Source: Oscillospiraceae bacterium
Lineage (GTDB): Bacteria; Bacillota; Clostridia; Oscillospirales; Ruminococcaceae
Direction of reading: 5' to 3'
NCBI GenBank assembly: GCA_902779915.1
Contig: CACZDM010000005.1
Location: 1 to 64,000, forward strand
DNA: 64,000 nt
Position 1 is the first letter of the stretch, and each line of letters starts with the position of its first letter. The translations under genes were made by a program, and so were the position numbers. A model generated the notes under the pieces. The model was not told the origin of the DNA. It saw nothing but the letters and a program-made list of their open reading frames with translations, and searched no databases. Shown here in pieces: positions 19,040 to 27,540 of this stretch.

Positions 19040-19072
19040 TGGCAAAAACTCATTCAAAGGAGTAATATATTA

Positions 19073-20413
19073 ATGTTTGGAAAAGTGCTTATTGCAAACA
19101 GAGGAGAAATCGCTGTTAGGATTATTCACGCTTGCAGGGAGCTTGGAATTTCAACTGTTGCGATATATTCAGAAGCGGATAAAGAATCTCTACACGCACA
19201 AATTGCAGATGAAGCTGTTTGCATTGGGCCAGCAAAGCCAAAAGACAGCTATTTAAACGTCAAGTCAATCATTTCGGCCTGTGAGATAACTGGAGCGGAC
19301 GCTGTCCACCCTGGATTTGGTTTTTTGTCTGAAAACAGCGGGTTTGCTAAAATGTGCGATATGTGTGGATTGAAGTTCGTTGGGCCTTCAGCTTTGGCAA
19401 TGGAAAGTTTGGGAGACAAAGCAACCGCCCGGCGCGTCATGAAAGAAGCTGGCGTCCCTGTGATTCCCGGGTCTGAGGGCTTGATTTTAGATCTAAACCA
19501 CGCTTTGAAGGTTGCAAGCGAAATAGGCTATCCTGTTATGGTTAAAGCAACAGCTGGAGGCGGCGGAAGGGGAATTCGCCGGGTTGACTCCCCAAAAGAT
19601 CTTGAGTCCGCAATCCTTGCAGCTCAAACAGAAGCAGAATCTTTTTTTGGAAATTCCGGAGTATATATCGAAAAATTTATTGAAAATCCAAGACATGTTG
19701 AAATCCAAATTATTGCCGATAAATATGGAAATGTTGTTCATTTGGGAGAAAGAGACTGTTCGATTCAAAGGAGAAATCAAAAATTGATTGAAGAAGCGCC
19801 AAGCCCTGCGGTTAGCGAAGATGTTCGAAAAAAGATGGGAAGGGCCGCGACTTTGGCTGCAAAAGCAAGTGAATACTATAACGCTGGGACAGTTGAGTTT
19901 TTGCTTGACAAAGACGACAATTTCTATTTTATGGAAATGAACACAAGGCTTCAGGTTGAGCATGGGATAACTGAGCTTGTGACTGATGTTGATATTGTTA
20001 AAAATCAAATCAAGATTGCAGATTCGCAAAAGTTGGATATTTCTCAGGATGACGTAAAAATCAACGGTCATGCAATAGAATGCAGGATAAATGCGGAAAT
20101 TCCCGAAAAAGGTTTCATGCCTGTTCCCGGGCAGATAAAGGGGCTATATATTCCCTGCGGAAACGGAGTTAGAGTTGACAGCTGTGTGTATTCAGGATAT
20201 ACCGTGACGCCCCACTATGACAACATGATCGCAAAGGTCATGACCCATGCCAAAACGCGAGATGAAGCAATAGCAAAAATGCGTTGGGCGCTTGCAGAAT
20301 TTATCGTTGAGGGAATTTCAACCAACATAGACTTCCACTTGTCTTTGCTTCGAAACGAAGATTTTAGGCGGGGAAATGTTGACATTGGTTTTTTAGGCAG
20401 GCTTGGATATTGA
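19073..20413 (+). CDS. accC: Biotin carboxylase subunit of acetyl-CoA carboxylase
   Basis: ATP-dependent carboxylation of AccB-bound biotin. The 446-residue product starts MFGKVLIANRGEIAVRII. It has the ATP-grasp glycine loop KATAGGGGRGIRR near residue 159, ERDCSIQRRNQKLIEE near 231, FMEMNTRLQVEHGITE near 284 and the late GHAIECRINAE. AAAGGAG lies 11 bp before the ATG. It is the last gene before foldback copy 3, which starts 21 bp after its stop and separates it from accD. Confidence 0.97.
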   Translation: MFGKVLIANRGEIAVRIIHACRELGISTVAIYSEADKESLHAQIADEAVCIGPAKPKDSYLNVKSIISACEITGADAVHPGFGFLSENSGFAKMCDMCGLKFVGPSALAMESLGDKATARRVMKEAGVPVIPGSEGLILDLNHALKVASEIGYPVMVKATAGGGGRGIRRVDSPKDLESAILAAQTEAESFFGNSGVYIEKFIENPRHVEIQIIADKYGNVVHLGERDCSIQRRNQKLIEEAPSPAVSEDVRKKMGRAATLAAKASEYYNAGTVEFLLDKDDNFYFMEMNTRLQVEHGITELVTDVDIVKNQIKIADSQKLDISQDDVKINGHAIECRINAEIPEKGFMPVPGQIKGLYIPCGNGVRVDSCVYSGYTVTPHYDNMIAKVMTHAKTRDEAIAKMRWALAEFIVEGISTNIDFHLSLLRNEDFRRGNVDIGFLGRLGY

Positions 20414-20434
20414 GCTCAAAATATGCTGGTTTTA

Positions 20435-20870
20435 GGTTATATTTGTCCCCTCAATCCTCTTTCTTAAAAGGCTCAGAATTTAACTATGAATAAAGTCACC
20501 TATTTTAAGCCGTCCTCAAAAGCATCCTCAAAAAACAACAACAAAACCGCTTAAAACGCCGCCCGCTTGCCATAAACTATGTAAGTTAACTTTGATTTAA
20601 AGCGCCCAGTTCTTTCAAAGCGTGGGTGATAAGCCAAGGTTAAAAAGAGTGAGCGCGCCGCGGGAGCTTGCCTAACGCTTGTTGAGGATGGCTTGAAAAG
20701 GCCAGGAGGCTCGAGAAGGGCTAATATTACAGCCCGTTGTGAGCAGGTGGCGCTTAATTAGTTTTTGCATCGTTTTTTAGAATCAAGTCAAGGATTTTCT
20801 GAAACAGGTGAAAATTTTAAACAAAGAGCTGGCTGTTAAGAAAAAGTTTGGCTTGGGGACAAATATAACC
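20435..20870 (-). repeat. Foldback intergenic element, copy 3 (inverted relative to copies 1 and 2)
   Basis: A 436-bp element with near-perfect inverted ends GGTTATATTTGTCCCC (20435-20450) and GGGGACAAATATAACC (20855-20870). Here the B-type arm comes first (CCGTCCTCAAAAGC, AACAACAAAACC, AAACGCCGCCCGCTTGCC). The reverse of the right arm gives the A-type blocks (CTCTTTGTTTAAAAT, CCTTGACTTGATTCTAAAA, CGATGCAAAA, CTGCTCACAAC). It is therefore inverted relative to copies 1 and 2. It lies between accC and accD, directly upstream of a strong promoter. Confidence 0.8.
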
Positions 20871-20914
20871 AAATCTAATCATAAAATATAAAGACAAAAA
20901 TATAATGGTTTATA

Positions 20915-20943
20915 TTGACAAAATGATAAAATTGTGATATATT
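20915..20943 (+). promoter_or_regulatory. Promoter of accD-accA
   Basis: TTGACA (20915-20920), 17 bp, TATATT (20938-20943) with an extended TGA, 44 bp after foldback copy 3. It gives accDA a start independent of the upstream fab genes. Confidence 0.7.
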
Positions 20944-20996
20944 CAACGTGACGTTGGCATTTTGCTTTTTTTCAAGAGGGGTGTGGTGTTTTTTTT

Positions 20997-21875
20997 ATGA
21001 TGAAAGACTTGTTTAAGGTGGTTCGGTCGCGAATTGGGATAGACATCCAAAACCCCAGAAAAAACAAGCTGAATGTTCCGCCGGGGTTGCTTTTTAAATG
21101 CCCGAGATGCCAAAGCGCAATTTTCAAAGAAGAATTTGAGCTCGCCGGAAGAATATGCACAAAATGTGGATATCATTCTCGCCTAACAGCATTGCAGCGT
21201 CTTGAAATAACAGCTGACAAAGGAAGTTTTATTGAATATGATCAGGGCCTTTCAAGCGTCAACCCAATAAATTTCCCGGGCTATGAAGAAAAAGTTAATT
21301 CTTTGATTCAAAAAACAGGCCTTAAAGAGGCAATAATAACGGGAGAATGTAAAATACGGGGAGAGCGTTGCGTCATTGGGATCATGGATTCTCACTTTAT
21401 GATGGCTTCTATGGGGTCTGTTGTTGGCGAGAAAATTGCGCGGGCGTTTGAGAGGGCAATCGATAAAAAATTACCTGTTGTTTTATTCACAGCCAGCGGT
21501 GGAGCCAGGATGCAGGAAGGGATTGTTTCGCTGATGCAGATGGCAAAAACTTCGGGAGCTGTTGCTCTTCATTCGGAAGCCGGCCTTTTTTATTGCACTG
21601 TCCTCACAGATCCAACAACTGGCGGAGTGACTGCTTCTTTTGCGTCTTTGGGGGATATTATCCTCGCTGAGCCGAAGGTTTTGGTTGGATTTGCTGGCAG
21701 GAGGGTTATTGAAGGAACGATTCGTCAAAGGCTTCCTGATGAATTTCAATCTTCTGAATTTTTACAGGCCCATGGATTTGTTGACATGATCGTTGAAAGA
21801 AAGCGAATGAGACATGTTTTATATAGACTTTTGAGATTTCACAAAAAGGAGGCTGTCCCAGATTGGATAAATTGA
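20997..21875 (+). CDS. accD: Acetyl-CoA carboxylase carboxyltransferase subunit beta
   Basis: With AccA, transfers CO2 from carboxybiotin to acetyl-CoA, making malonyl-CoA. The 292-residue product has the N-terminal zinc ribbon [10 protein letters not shown] then [11 protein letters not shown] near residues 36-62. The crotonase-fold core follows, with [24 protein letters not shown] near 166 and [13 protein letters not shown]. The C-terminus overlaps the accA start. It has its own promoter after foldback copy 3. Start ATG 20997 or the next ATG at 21000; the ribosome site (GAGGGG) is unusually distant. Confidence 0.96.
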   Translation: MMKDLFKVVRSRIGIDIQNPRKNKLNVPPGLLFKCPRCQSAIFKEEFELAGRICTKCGYHSRLTALQRLEITADKGSFIEYDQGLSSVNPINFPGYEEKVNSLIQKTGLKEAIITGECKIRGERCVIGIMDSHFMMASMGSVVGEKIARAFERAIDKKLPVVLFTASGGARMQEGIVSLMQMAKTSGAVALHSEAGLFYCTVLTDPTTGGVTASFASLGDIILAEPKVLVGFAGRRVIEGTIRQRLPDEFQSSEFLQAHGFVDMIVERKRMRHVLYRLLRFHKKEAVPDWIN

Positions 21876-22666
21876 CTGCATGGGAAAGACTGTCTATAAT
21901 CCGAAATCCTAAAAGGCCCAATGCATACGACTATATATCAAGCGTTTTTGAACACTACTATGAAATGTGTGGCGACAGGTTATATGGCGATGATCGAGCG
22001 ATAACAGGAGGAATTGCAACCTTTCAAAAGCTCCCTGTGACAGTTTTGGCAACGGTTAAGGGAAAAAATCTTGAGCAAAACAAAGAAGTGAACTTTTCTA
22101 TGGCTCATCCCGAAGGTTATCGAAAGGCCTTGAGACTTGCAAAACAAGCCGAAAAATTTGGGCGTCCTGTGATTTGCCTTATCGACACTCCTGGCGCATA
22201 TTGCGGCGTTCAGGCAGAACAGCGCGGCCAGGGCGAGGCGATTGCCAAAAATTTAAAAGAATTCATGAGGCTTCAAACGCCAATAATCTCAATCATAACG
22301 GGAGAAGGAGGAAGCGGAGGAGCTTTGGGGCTTGGGGTTTGCGATGAGCTTGCCATGCTTGAAAACGCGGTTTATTCTGTTATTTCGCCCAGAGGAGCTG
22401 CAAACATACTCTGGAGAGATCCGCAAAAGGAAAAAGACGCGGCCAACACCATGAAAATAACTTCAAATGATTTGCTGAAATTAAAAATTGCCGATAAAAT
22501 AATCCCCGAACCAGCAGGCGGAGCCCACAACGACGTCAAAATGGTTTGCGAGAACATTGTCGAATATTTATTTGAAGCTTTGAAAAAAAATTGCAAAAAA
22601 AGTCTTGAAAATTTGCTTAAAAGCCGCTATAATAAATTCAGAAAGGTTGGCATGTTTAATGAATAG
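21863..22666 (+). CDS. accA: Acetyl-CoA carboxylase carboxyltransferase subunit alpha
   Basis: Partner of AccD in malonyl-CoA formation. The product is 267 residues, short compared with the 319 of E. coli because the N-terminal helix region is reduced, as in many Firmicutes. It has [45 protein letters not shown] and [13 protein letters not shown]. The likely start is TTG 21863, 11 bp after AAAGGAGG, inside the last codons of accD, so translation is coupled. Confidence 0.95.
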   Translation: MDKLTAWERLSIIRNPKRPNAYDYISSVFEHYYEMCGDRLYGDDRAITGGIATFQKLPVTVLATVKGKNLEQNKEVNFSMAHPEGYRKALRLAKQAEKFGRPVICLIDTPGAYCGVQAEQRGQGEAIAKNLKEFMRLQTPIISIITGEGGSGGALGLGVCDELAMLENAVYSVISPRGAANILWRDPQKEKDAANTMKITSNDLLKLKIADKIIPEPAGGAHNDVKMVCENIVEYLFEALKKNCKKSLENLLKSRYNKFRKVGMFNE

Positions 22667-22759
22667 TTTGGGTTTAGTTAAAACTTTGGGCTGTTTTTCG
22701 ACATTCCACATCAATAATAATCCGATTGGAAATTATATTAAATTAGGAGGAAATTAGTT

Positions 22760-22987
22760 ATGGTTTTTAATAAAGTTGTTGACATTTTAGTTGATCAGCT
22801 GGACGTTGAAAAGGATAAAATTGCTATGGAGTCTTCAATTATTGGCGATCTGGGGGCCGATTCTTTAGATGTTGTTGACCTGATTATGACTTTGGAAGAA
22901 GAATTTGGGATTGAAATTCCAGACTCTCGAGTTGAAAAAATGAAAACTGTTGGCGATGTTGTCAGATATATTGAAGAGAATAATTAA
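22760..22987 (+). CDS. acpP: Acyl carrier protein
   Basis: Carries acyl chains on a phosphopantetheine arm during fatty-acid synthesis. The 75-residue acidic protein has the modified serine in [12 protein letters not shown] near residue 36 and helix III ending [12 protein letters not shown]. It is placed 93 bp after accA with AGGAGGAAA before the ATG. It could also serve the carrier-dependent enzymes here, but the NRPS-like protein at 42872 has its own carrier domain. T-rich sequence follows without a clear hairpin. Confidence 0.96.
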   Translation: MVFNKVVDILVDQLDVEKDKIAMESSIIGDLGADSLDVVDLIMTLEEEFGIEIPDSRVEKMKTVGDVVRYIEENN

Positions 22988-23138
22988 TTTTTAAATTATG
23001 TTTTGTTTTTTTGATTCAGTGGCTTTTTTGTCTCATGAATGGTTGCGTTTTTGGTTTTTATTGATTTAGGGGTGTTTTTTTCTTTGAATTGATAAATATA
23101 TCAATAAATGTTTTATTTAACGCTAAGGAGTATATAAA

Positions 23139-25775
23139 ATGGAGTGGATTGGATTAAATCAATTGCGGACAGCTTTTTTTGATTTTTTTAAAAATAAAGG
23201 ACATATGCTTCTTGGAAGCTATCCACTTGTTCCGAAAAATGACAACAGTTTGCTTTTGATAAACTCCGGTATGGCGCCGATGAAAAATTGGTTTTTGGGG
23301 AAAGAATCCCCCCCAAGCAGGAGGGTTGTGACGTGTCAAAAATGCATTCGAACTCCAGACATAGATCTTGTCGGTCAAACTGCCAGGCACGGGACATTTT
23401 TCGAGATGCTTGGCAATTTTTCTTTTGGGGATTACTTTAAACACGAGGCGACAAAATGGGCTTGGGAATTTGTTACTTGCGTCTTAAAAATGCCGCAGAA
23501 CAGGTTATATGTGACGGTATACGAAAATGATGATGAAACCTATGATATATGGAAAAACGATATCGGAATCAGTGAAGATCACATTTCGCGGCTTGGCAAG
23601 GAGGACAATTTTTGGGAGATTGGCTCAGGGCCATGCGGACCGTGTTCTGAAATATATTTCGACCGGGGAGAAAAATTTGGATGCGGGCGTAAAAATTGTG
23701 GGCCGGGATGTGAATGCGATCGGTTTGTTGAATTTTGGAACCTGGTTTTTTCGCAATTCGACAACGATGGAAACGGGACATACACCCGCATGAAAAGCCC
23801 CAACATAGACACTGGCATGGGGCTTGAGAGGCTTGCCTGCATTATGCAGGGAGTTGATAATCTGTTCGAAGTTGACACTATCCGCGAAATTTTGGCGCAT
23901 GTTTGCGAGATTGCGAAGGTTAGATATGGAGAATCTTTGGAAAATGACGTTTCCATACGCATAATAACCGACCATTTGAGAAGCGCTGTTTTTTTAATTT
24001 CGGATGGCGTTGTTCCTTCAAACGAAGGCAGGGGTTATGTTTTGAGGCGCTTGATTCGCAGGGCATACAGAAATGGCAAAAAATTAGGGATAGATTCGCA
24101 GTTTTTAGGTGATGTTGCGCAAACAGTTGCAGAAAAAAATCGAGAAGCATATAAAGAGCTGGAAACAAATCTAAAATATGTTAAACAAGTCTTATCTAAC
24201 GAAGAGACAAGCTTTGAAAAAATTCTTGACAGGGCCACGGGAATGTTGATGGATCTGATTAAAAAGGCTGATTCAACTGGATGTAATAAAATATCAGCTC
24301 AAGATGCGTTCAAACTCTGCGACACTTACGGCTTGCCGTTTGACATGCTGAAAGATGTTGCGCGTGAAAAAGGCCTTGAGGTTGACGAGAACGGATTTTG
24401 GGATTTGATGAAACAGCAGCAGGAAAGGGCAAGAAACGCAGCCTGTTCAAACAAAATCGGCTGGAACAAGTCTTCGTTTAAGCTCTCGGGCCCTCCAACG
24501 AAATTTTTGGGATATGATTGTTTGGAAAGCAAGGCAAAATTGCTGCATATTTTCAAGGATGGTCAAGAATTAAATGAAGCAGTCGAAAATCAAAGAGTTG
24601 ATTTAATTTTTGATCAAACGCCGTTTTACGCTCAAAGCGGTGGTCAAATCGGAGACAGCGGGACGGCAAATTTAGATGGATTTTGTGCAAATATAACAAA
24701 TTGCGAAAAGCTTTCGACGGGTCAATTTGTGCATAATGCGCTAATAATTTCTGGAAACGTGAAAAAGGGTCAAACTCTGAATTTGGGAGTTGACAGGCCA
24801 AAAAGAGAGGCCATTTCCAGGAACCACACTGCTGCGCACATTCTCCAGGCAGTTTTGATGGATGTCCTTGGAAGTCACGTCCATCAAGCGGGCCAGCTTA
24901 TCGACCAAAATAAGGTCCGGTTTGATTTCAACCACTTCGAGGCTTTAACAGATTCGAATATTGCTGAAATTGAGCGAAAAATTAATGATGTGATTCTTGG
25001 CGCAAATTTTGTTGAAACTCGGGAAATGAAGAAGGAACAAGCTCAAAAATTGGGAGCAATCGCGCTGTTTGGAGAAAAATATGGCGATTGGGTCAGGGTT
25101 GTTAAAATTGGAGACTTTTCTATGGAATTTTGCGGCGGAACCCACGTTGATAACACCGCAAAATTAGGACTTTTTAAAATCATGTCCGAATCCTCAGTTG
25201 GGTCTGGAATTCGCCGAATTGAAGCAAAAACAGGTTATGAAGTGTTAAAATATATAAATTCATTGGAAAATATTTTAAACAAGACATGTGAATGCGTTAA
25301 AATAAAAAATAAATTTGAACTTTATGAAAAAATATATAAATTAAGCAACGATTTCAAAGATTGTTGCAAAAAAAATGAAAATCTGAAGTTAAATCTTGTT
25401 GAGCAAGAATTTTGTCAAACGCTCAAAGATTCATCTCAAAAGATCAAAAATTTAGACTGTGTTTTGTTTAAAACCAACAAATTAAATGGAAAATCATTAA
25501 AATTTTTTGGTGATTTTGTCAAATCTGAAAATCCAAATATAGTCGCTGCAATCTGCGCAACGTGCGAAAAAAAATCAACTTTAATGGTTGTTTGCGGAAA
25601 AAATGCAGTCAAAAGTGGAGTTGATGCTGGAAAGGTGGCTCGAGAATTGGCAAGTCTTGCCGGCGGAAAGGGCGGAGGAAGAAAAGATTTGGCAATGGCC
25701 GGCCTTCCAAGCGCTGAGTGCGTTGACTTAATCCATGCGGAATTTATTAAATTTGTCAAAAATAATATAATATAA
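23139..25775 (+). CDS. alaS: Alanyl-tRNA synthetase
   Basis: Charges tRNA-Ala and edits mischarged Ser/Gly. The 878-residue product is full length. It has the class II core (MAPMKNWFLG, RHGTFFEMLGNFSFGDYFK) and TGMGLERLA near residue 225. The editing domain has NHTAAHILQAVL (HxxxH) near 561 and CGGTHVD near 665, and the C-terminal C-Ala domain is glycine-rich (LAGGKGGGRKDLAMAG). Start ATG 23139 follows AAGGAG. No T-box leader was found in the 150 bp upstream. Confidence 0.97.
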   Translation: MEWIGLNQLRTAFFDFFKNKGHMLLGSYPLVPKNDNSLLLINSGMAPMKNWFLGKESPPSRRVVTCQKCIRTPDIDLVGQTARHGTFFEMLGNFSFGDYFKHEATKWAWEFVTCVLKMPQNRLYVTVYENDDETYDIWKNDIGISEDHISRLGKEDNFWEIGSGPCGPCSEIYFDRGEKFGCGRKNCGPGCECDRFVEFWNLVFSQFDNDGNGTYTRMKSPNIDTGMGLERLACIMQGVDNLFEVDTIREILAHVCEIAKVRYGESLENDVSIRIITDHLRSAVFLISDGVVPSNEGRGYVLRRLIRRAYRNGKKLGIDSQFLGDVAQTVAEKNREAYKELETNLKYVKQVLSNEETSFEKILDRATGMLMDLIKKADSTGCNKISAQDAFKLCDTYGLPFDMLKDVAREKGLEVDENGFWDLMKQQQERARNAACSNKIGWNKSSFKLSGPPTKFLGYDCLESKAKLLHIFKDGQELNEAVENQRVDLIFDQTPFYAQSGGQIGDSGTANLDGFCANITNCEKLSTGQFVHNALIISGNVKKGQTLNLGVDRPKREAISRNHTAAHILQAVLMDVLGSHVHQAGQLIDQNKVRFDFNHFEALTDSNIAEIERKINDVILGANFVETREMKKEQAQKLGAIALFGEKYGDWVRVVKIGDFSMEFCGGTHVDNTAKLGLFKIMSESSVGSGIRRIEAKTGYEVLKYINSLENILNKTCECVKIKNKFELYEKIYKLSNDFKDCCKKNENLKLNLVEQEFCQTLKDSSQKIKNLDCVLFKTNKLNGKSLKFFGDFVKSENPNIVAAICATCEKKSTLMVVCGKNAVKSGVDAGKVARELASLAGGKGGGRKDLAMAGLPSAECVDLIHAEFIKFVKNNII

Positions 25776-25802
25776 TATAAATTTTATTTTGGGAGGTTAA
25801 AT

Positions 25803-26141
25803 ATGGGTTGCATTTTTTGTAAAATAATTAACAACGAGGTTCCTTCAGACAAAATATATGAAGACGAGCAGGTTTTGGCTTTCAACGACACAAATCCTCA
25901 AGCGCCGGTTCATTTTTTGGTTATACCTAAAAAGCACATAAAAAATATCAGGGAAGTTTCAAAAGATGATCTGCAAATAATTTCTCATATTTTTGATGTC
26001 ATTCAAAATATTTCGGATAAATTGAATTTAGATGATGGGCTGCGAATTGTGAATAACTGCGGAGAAAATGGCGGCCAAACTGTTAACCATCTGCATTTTC
26101 ACGTCCTGGCCGGAAGGGCGCTTGGCTGGCCTCCGGGTTGA
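25803..26141 (+). CDS. HIT family nucleotide-binding protein
   Basis: Small purine nucleotide phosphoramidase-type protein of the Hint branch. The 112-residue product starts MGCIFCKIINNEVPSDKIYED and ends with the histidine triad NHLHFHVLAGR, both typical. The substrate in the cell is not known. It lies 27 bp after alaS with GGGAGG before the ATG, so it is probably co-transcribed with alaS, a pairing seen in other Clostridia. Confidence 0.93.
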   Translation: MGCIFCKIINNEVPSDKIYEDEQVLAFNDTNPQAPVHFLVIPKKHIKNIREVSKDDLQIISHIFDVIQNISDKLNLDDGLRIVNNCGENGGQTVNHLHFHVLAGRALGWPPG

Positions 26142-26225
26142 GAAAAAATCATTTTAGAGAAAACGAGAGTATATAGCAGTATATTAGAAAATAAAGAAGA
26201 TAATTATTAAAATCTAAAAAAGCTG

Positions 26226-26254
26226 TTGACAAAATTTATTTATGCGTTTATAAT
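26226..26254 (+). promoter_or_regulatory. Promoter of rplM-rpsI
   Basis: Consensus TTGACA (26226-26231), 17 bp, TATAAT (26249-26254), about 68 bp before rplM. Confidence 0.8.
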
Positions 26255-26321
26255 TATATAGTAGTCGTTTGTTTGTCGAATATTTGACTTATTTTAAAAA
26301 TTTTTATGGAGGAAATGAAAC

Positions 26322-26750
26322 ATGTCTACTACGATGGCAAAGCCTGCGACAGTTCAGCGGAAATGGTTTATTATAGACGCTGCTGGAAAGCCTCTTGGTC
26401 GGGTTGCGGCCAAAGCGGCCTCGATGCTTCGCGGGAAACATAAAGTCTGCTTCACTCCGCACGTTGACTGTGGAGATCATATAATCATAATTAATTGCAA
26501 AGATGCGGTTTTGACTGGAAAAAAGTTGGATCAAAAGGTTCATTATTGGCATACGGGCTGGATTGGCGGAATAAAAGAAGTAAAATATGATAAATTGATG
26601 AAAACCAGGCCAACCAGGGCTATGACCTTGGCGGTTGAAGGAATGCTCCCCAAAAATTCGCTTGGAAGAAAGATGGCGAAGCGCCTGCGTGTATATCCCG
26701 AGAGCAAACATGATAACGCTGCGCAAAAGCCTGAAATTTGTGAATTTTAA
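26322..26750 (+). CDS. rplM: 50S ribosomal protein L13
   Basis: Early-assembly protein of the large ribosomal subunit. The 142-residue product has the expected length, with KWFIIDAAGKPLGRVA at the start, DHIIIINCKDAVLTGKK, and the late block GMLPKNSLGRKMAKRLRVY. ATG 26322 follows ATGGAGGAAA. It forms the standard rplM-rpsI pair, 18 bp from rpsI, behind a consensus promoter. Confidence 0.98.
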   Translation: MSTTMAKPATVQRKWFIIDAAGKPLGRVAAKAASMLRGKHKVCFTPHVDCGDHIIIINCKDAVLTGKKLDQKVHYWHTGWIGGIKEVKYDKLMKTRPTRAMTLAVEGMLPKNSLGRKMAKRLRVYPESKHDNAAQKPEICEF

Positions 26751-26768
26751 TGGAGGAGGTTAAAAAAT

Positions 26769-27167
26769 ATGTATGATTCAAAACCATTTTACTATGGAAC
26801 CGGCAGGAGGAAAAGTTCTGTCGCAAGGGTTCGGCTATATGAAGGCTCTGGCAAAGTGACCATAAACGGCCGCGATATTGACGATTATTTTGGGCTTGAA
26901 ACTTTGAAATTGATTGTTAATCAGCCGCTTGATTTAACTGAAACTTTAAAAAAATTTGACATCGTTTGCAATGTTGGAGGAGGTGGCGTGACGGGGCAAG
27001 CTGGCGCCATTCGCCACGGAATCTCAAGAGCTTTGTTGGTTTTTAATCCGGAGTTTCGATTGGTTTTAAAAAGAGCCGGATTTTTAACGAGAGATCCGAG
27101 GATGAAAGAGCGTAAGAAATATGGCCTTAAAGCAGCACGTCGGGCGCCTCAATTTTCCAAGCGTTAA
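26769..27167 (+). CDS. rpsI: 30S ribosomal protein S9
   Basis: Small-subunit protein whose C-terminal tail reaches the P site. The 132-residue product has [39 protein letters not shown], and the family ending [27 protein letters not shown] precedes the ATG. The gene ends just before a strong terminator. Confidence 0.98.
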   Translation: MYDSKPFYYGTGRRKSSVARVRLYEGSGKVTINGRDIDDYFGLETLKLIVNQPLDLTETLKKFDIVCNVGGGGVTGQAGAIRHGISRALLVFNPEFRLVLKRAGFLTRDPRMKERKKYGLKAARRAPQFSKR

Positions 27168-27188
27168 AAGTTTCTTGAATAGGCTACT

Positions 27189-27225
27189 AAAAAAGCAGGA
27201 GGAGTTTTGTCCTCTCTGCTTTTTG
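27189..27225 (+). terminator. Terminator after rpsI
   Basis: AAAAGCAGGAGGA (27191-27203), a 6-nt loop, then TCCTCTCTGCTTTT (27210-27223): a GC-rich stem with a U tract. Confidence 0.8.
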
Positions 27226-27246
27226 TTGATTTATGTACGTGAGCTT

Positions 27247-27497
27247 TCAATTATTTCTCTTGTTTTTATCTGCCCTATATAACCGAGCAGCCCAGTCAGG
27301 TGGAATCCAACAGCTGTGGTGAGTGTTTGGATCATATGGATATGAGGTGCTGGGAACTCCATATGGAGGGCTCGTAATATTTTCGTTGTTTGAATTCAAA
27401 CCTCCTTCAGCAACGTCGCTGAAATTTCATAAAAAAGCTTTCCTTAAAACTCGGCTTATCTTTTAGCTCTTTTTTAATATTCTTTTAGATCTGACAC
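27247..27497 (-). pseudogene. Decayed NHLP-type leader peptide gene (two frameshifts)
   Basis: Read on the minus strand from GTG 27497, the first codons give MSDLKEY then a stop. The next frame continues IKKELKDKPSFKESFF, and a third frame continues FSDVAEGGLNSNN to a TGA at 27249-27247. Joined together, the pieces parallel the neighbouring gene at 27541: LxxYL, then DPxFxxxL, then a double-glycine site. The middle of the leader is missing. The tail after the Gly-Gly is about 50 residues, Pro/Tyr/His-rich, with one Cys and two Trp. GGGAGTGTGTGT precedes the start, as in the intact paralogue. Sequencing error is possible but would need two events plus a deletion. Confidence 0.6.
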
Positions 27498-27540
27498 TGT
27501 GTAACACACACTCCCTTTTGAAAGATAGAGCTAACATAAT

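Noticed and set aside
22988..23138. Possible T-box leader before alaS
   Set aside because: The 150-bp gap has no T-box core sequence or antiterminator pairing that I can see.
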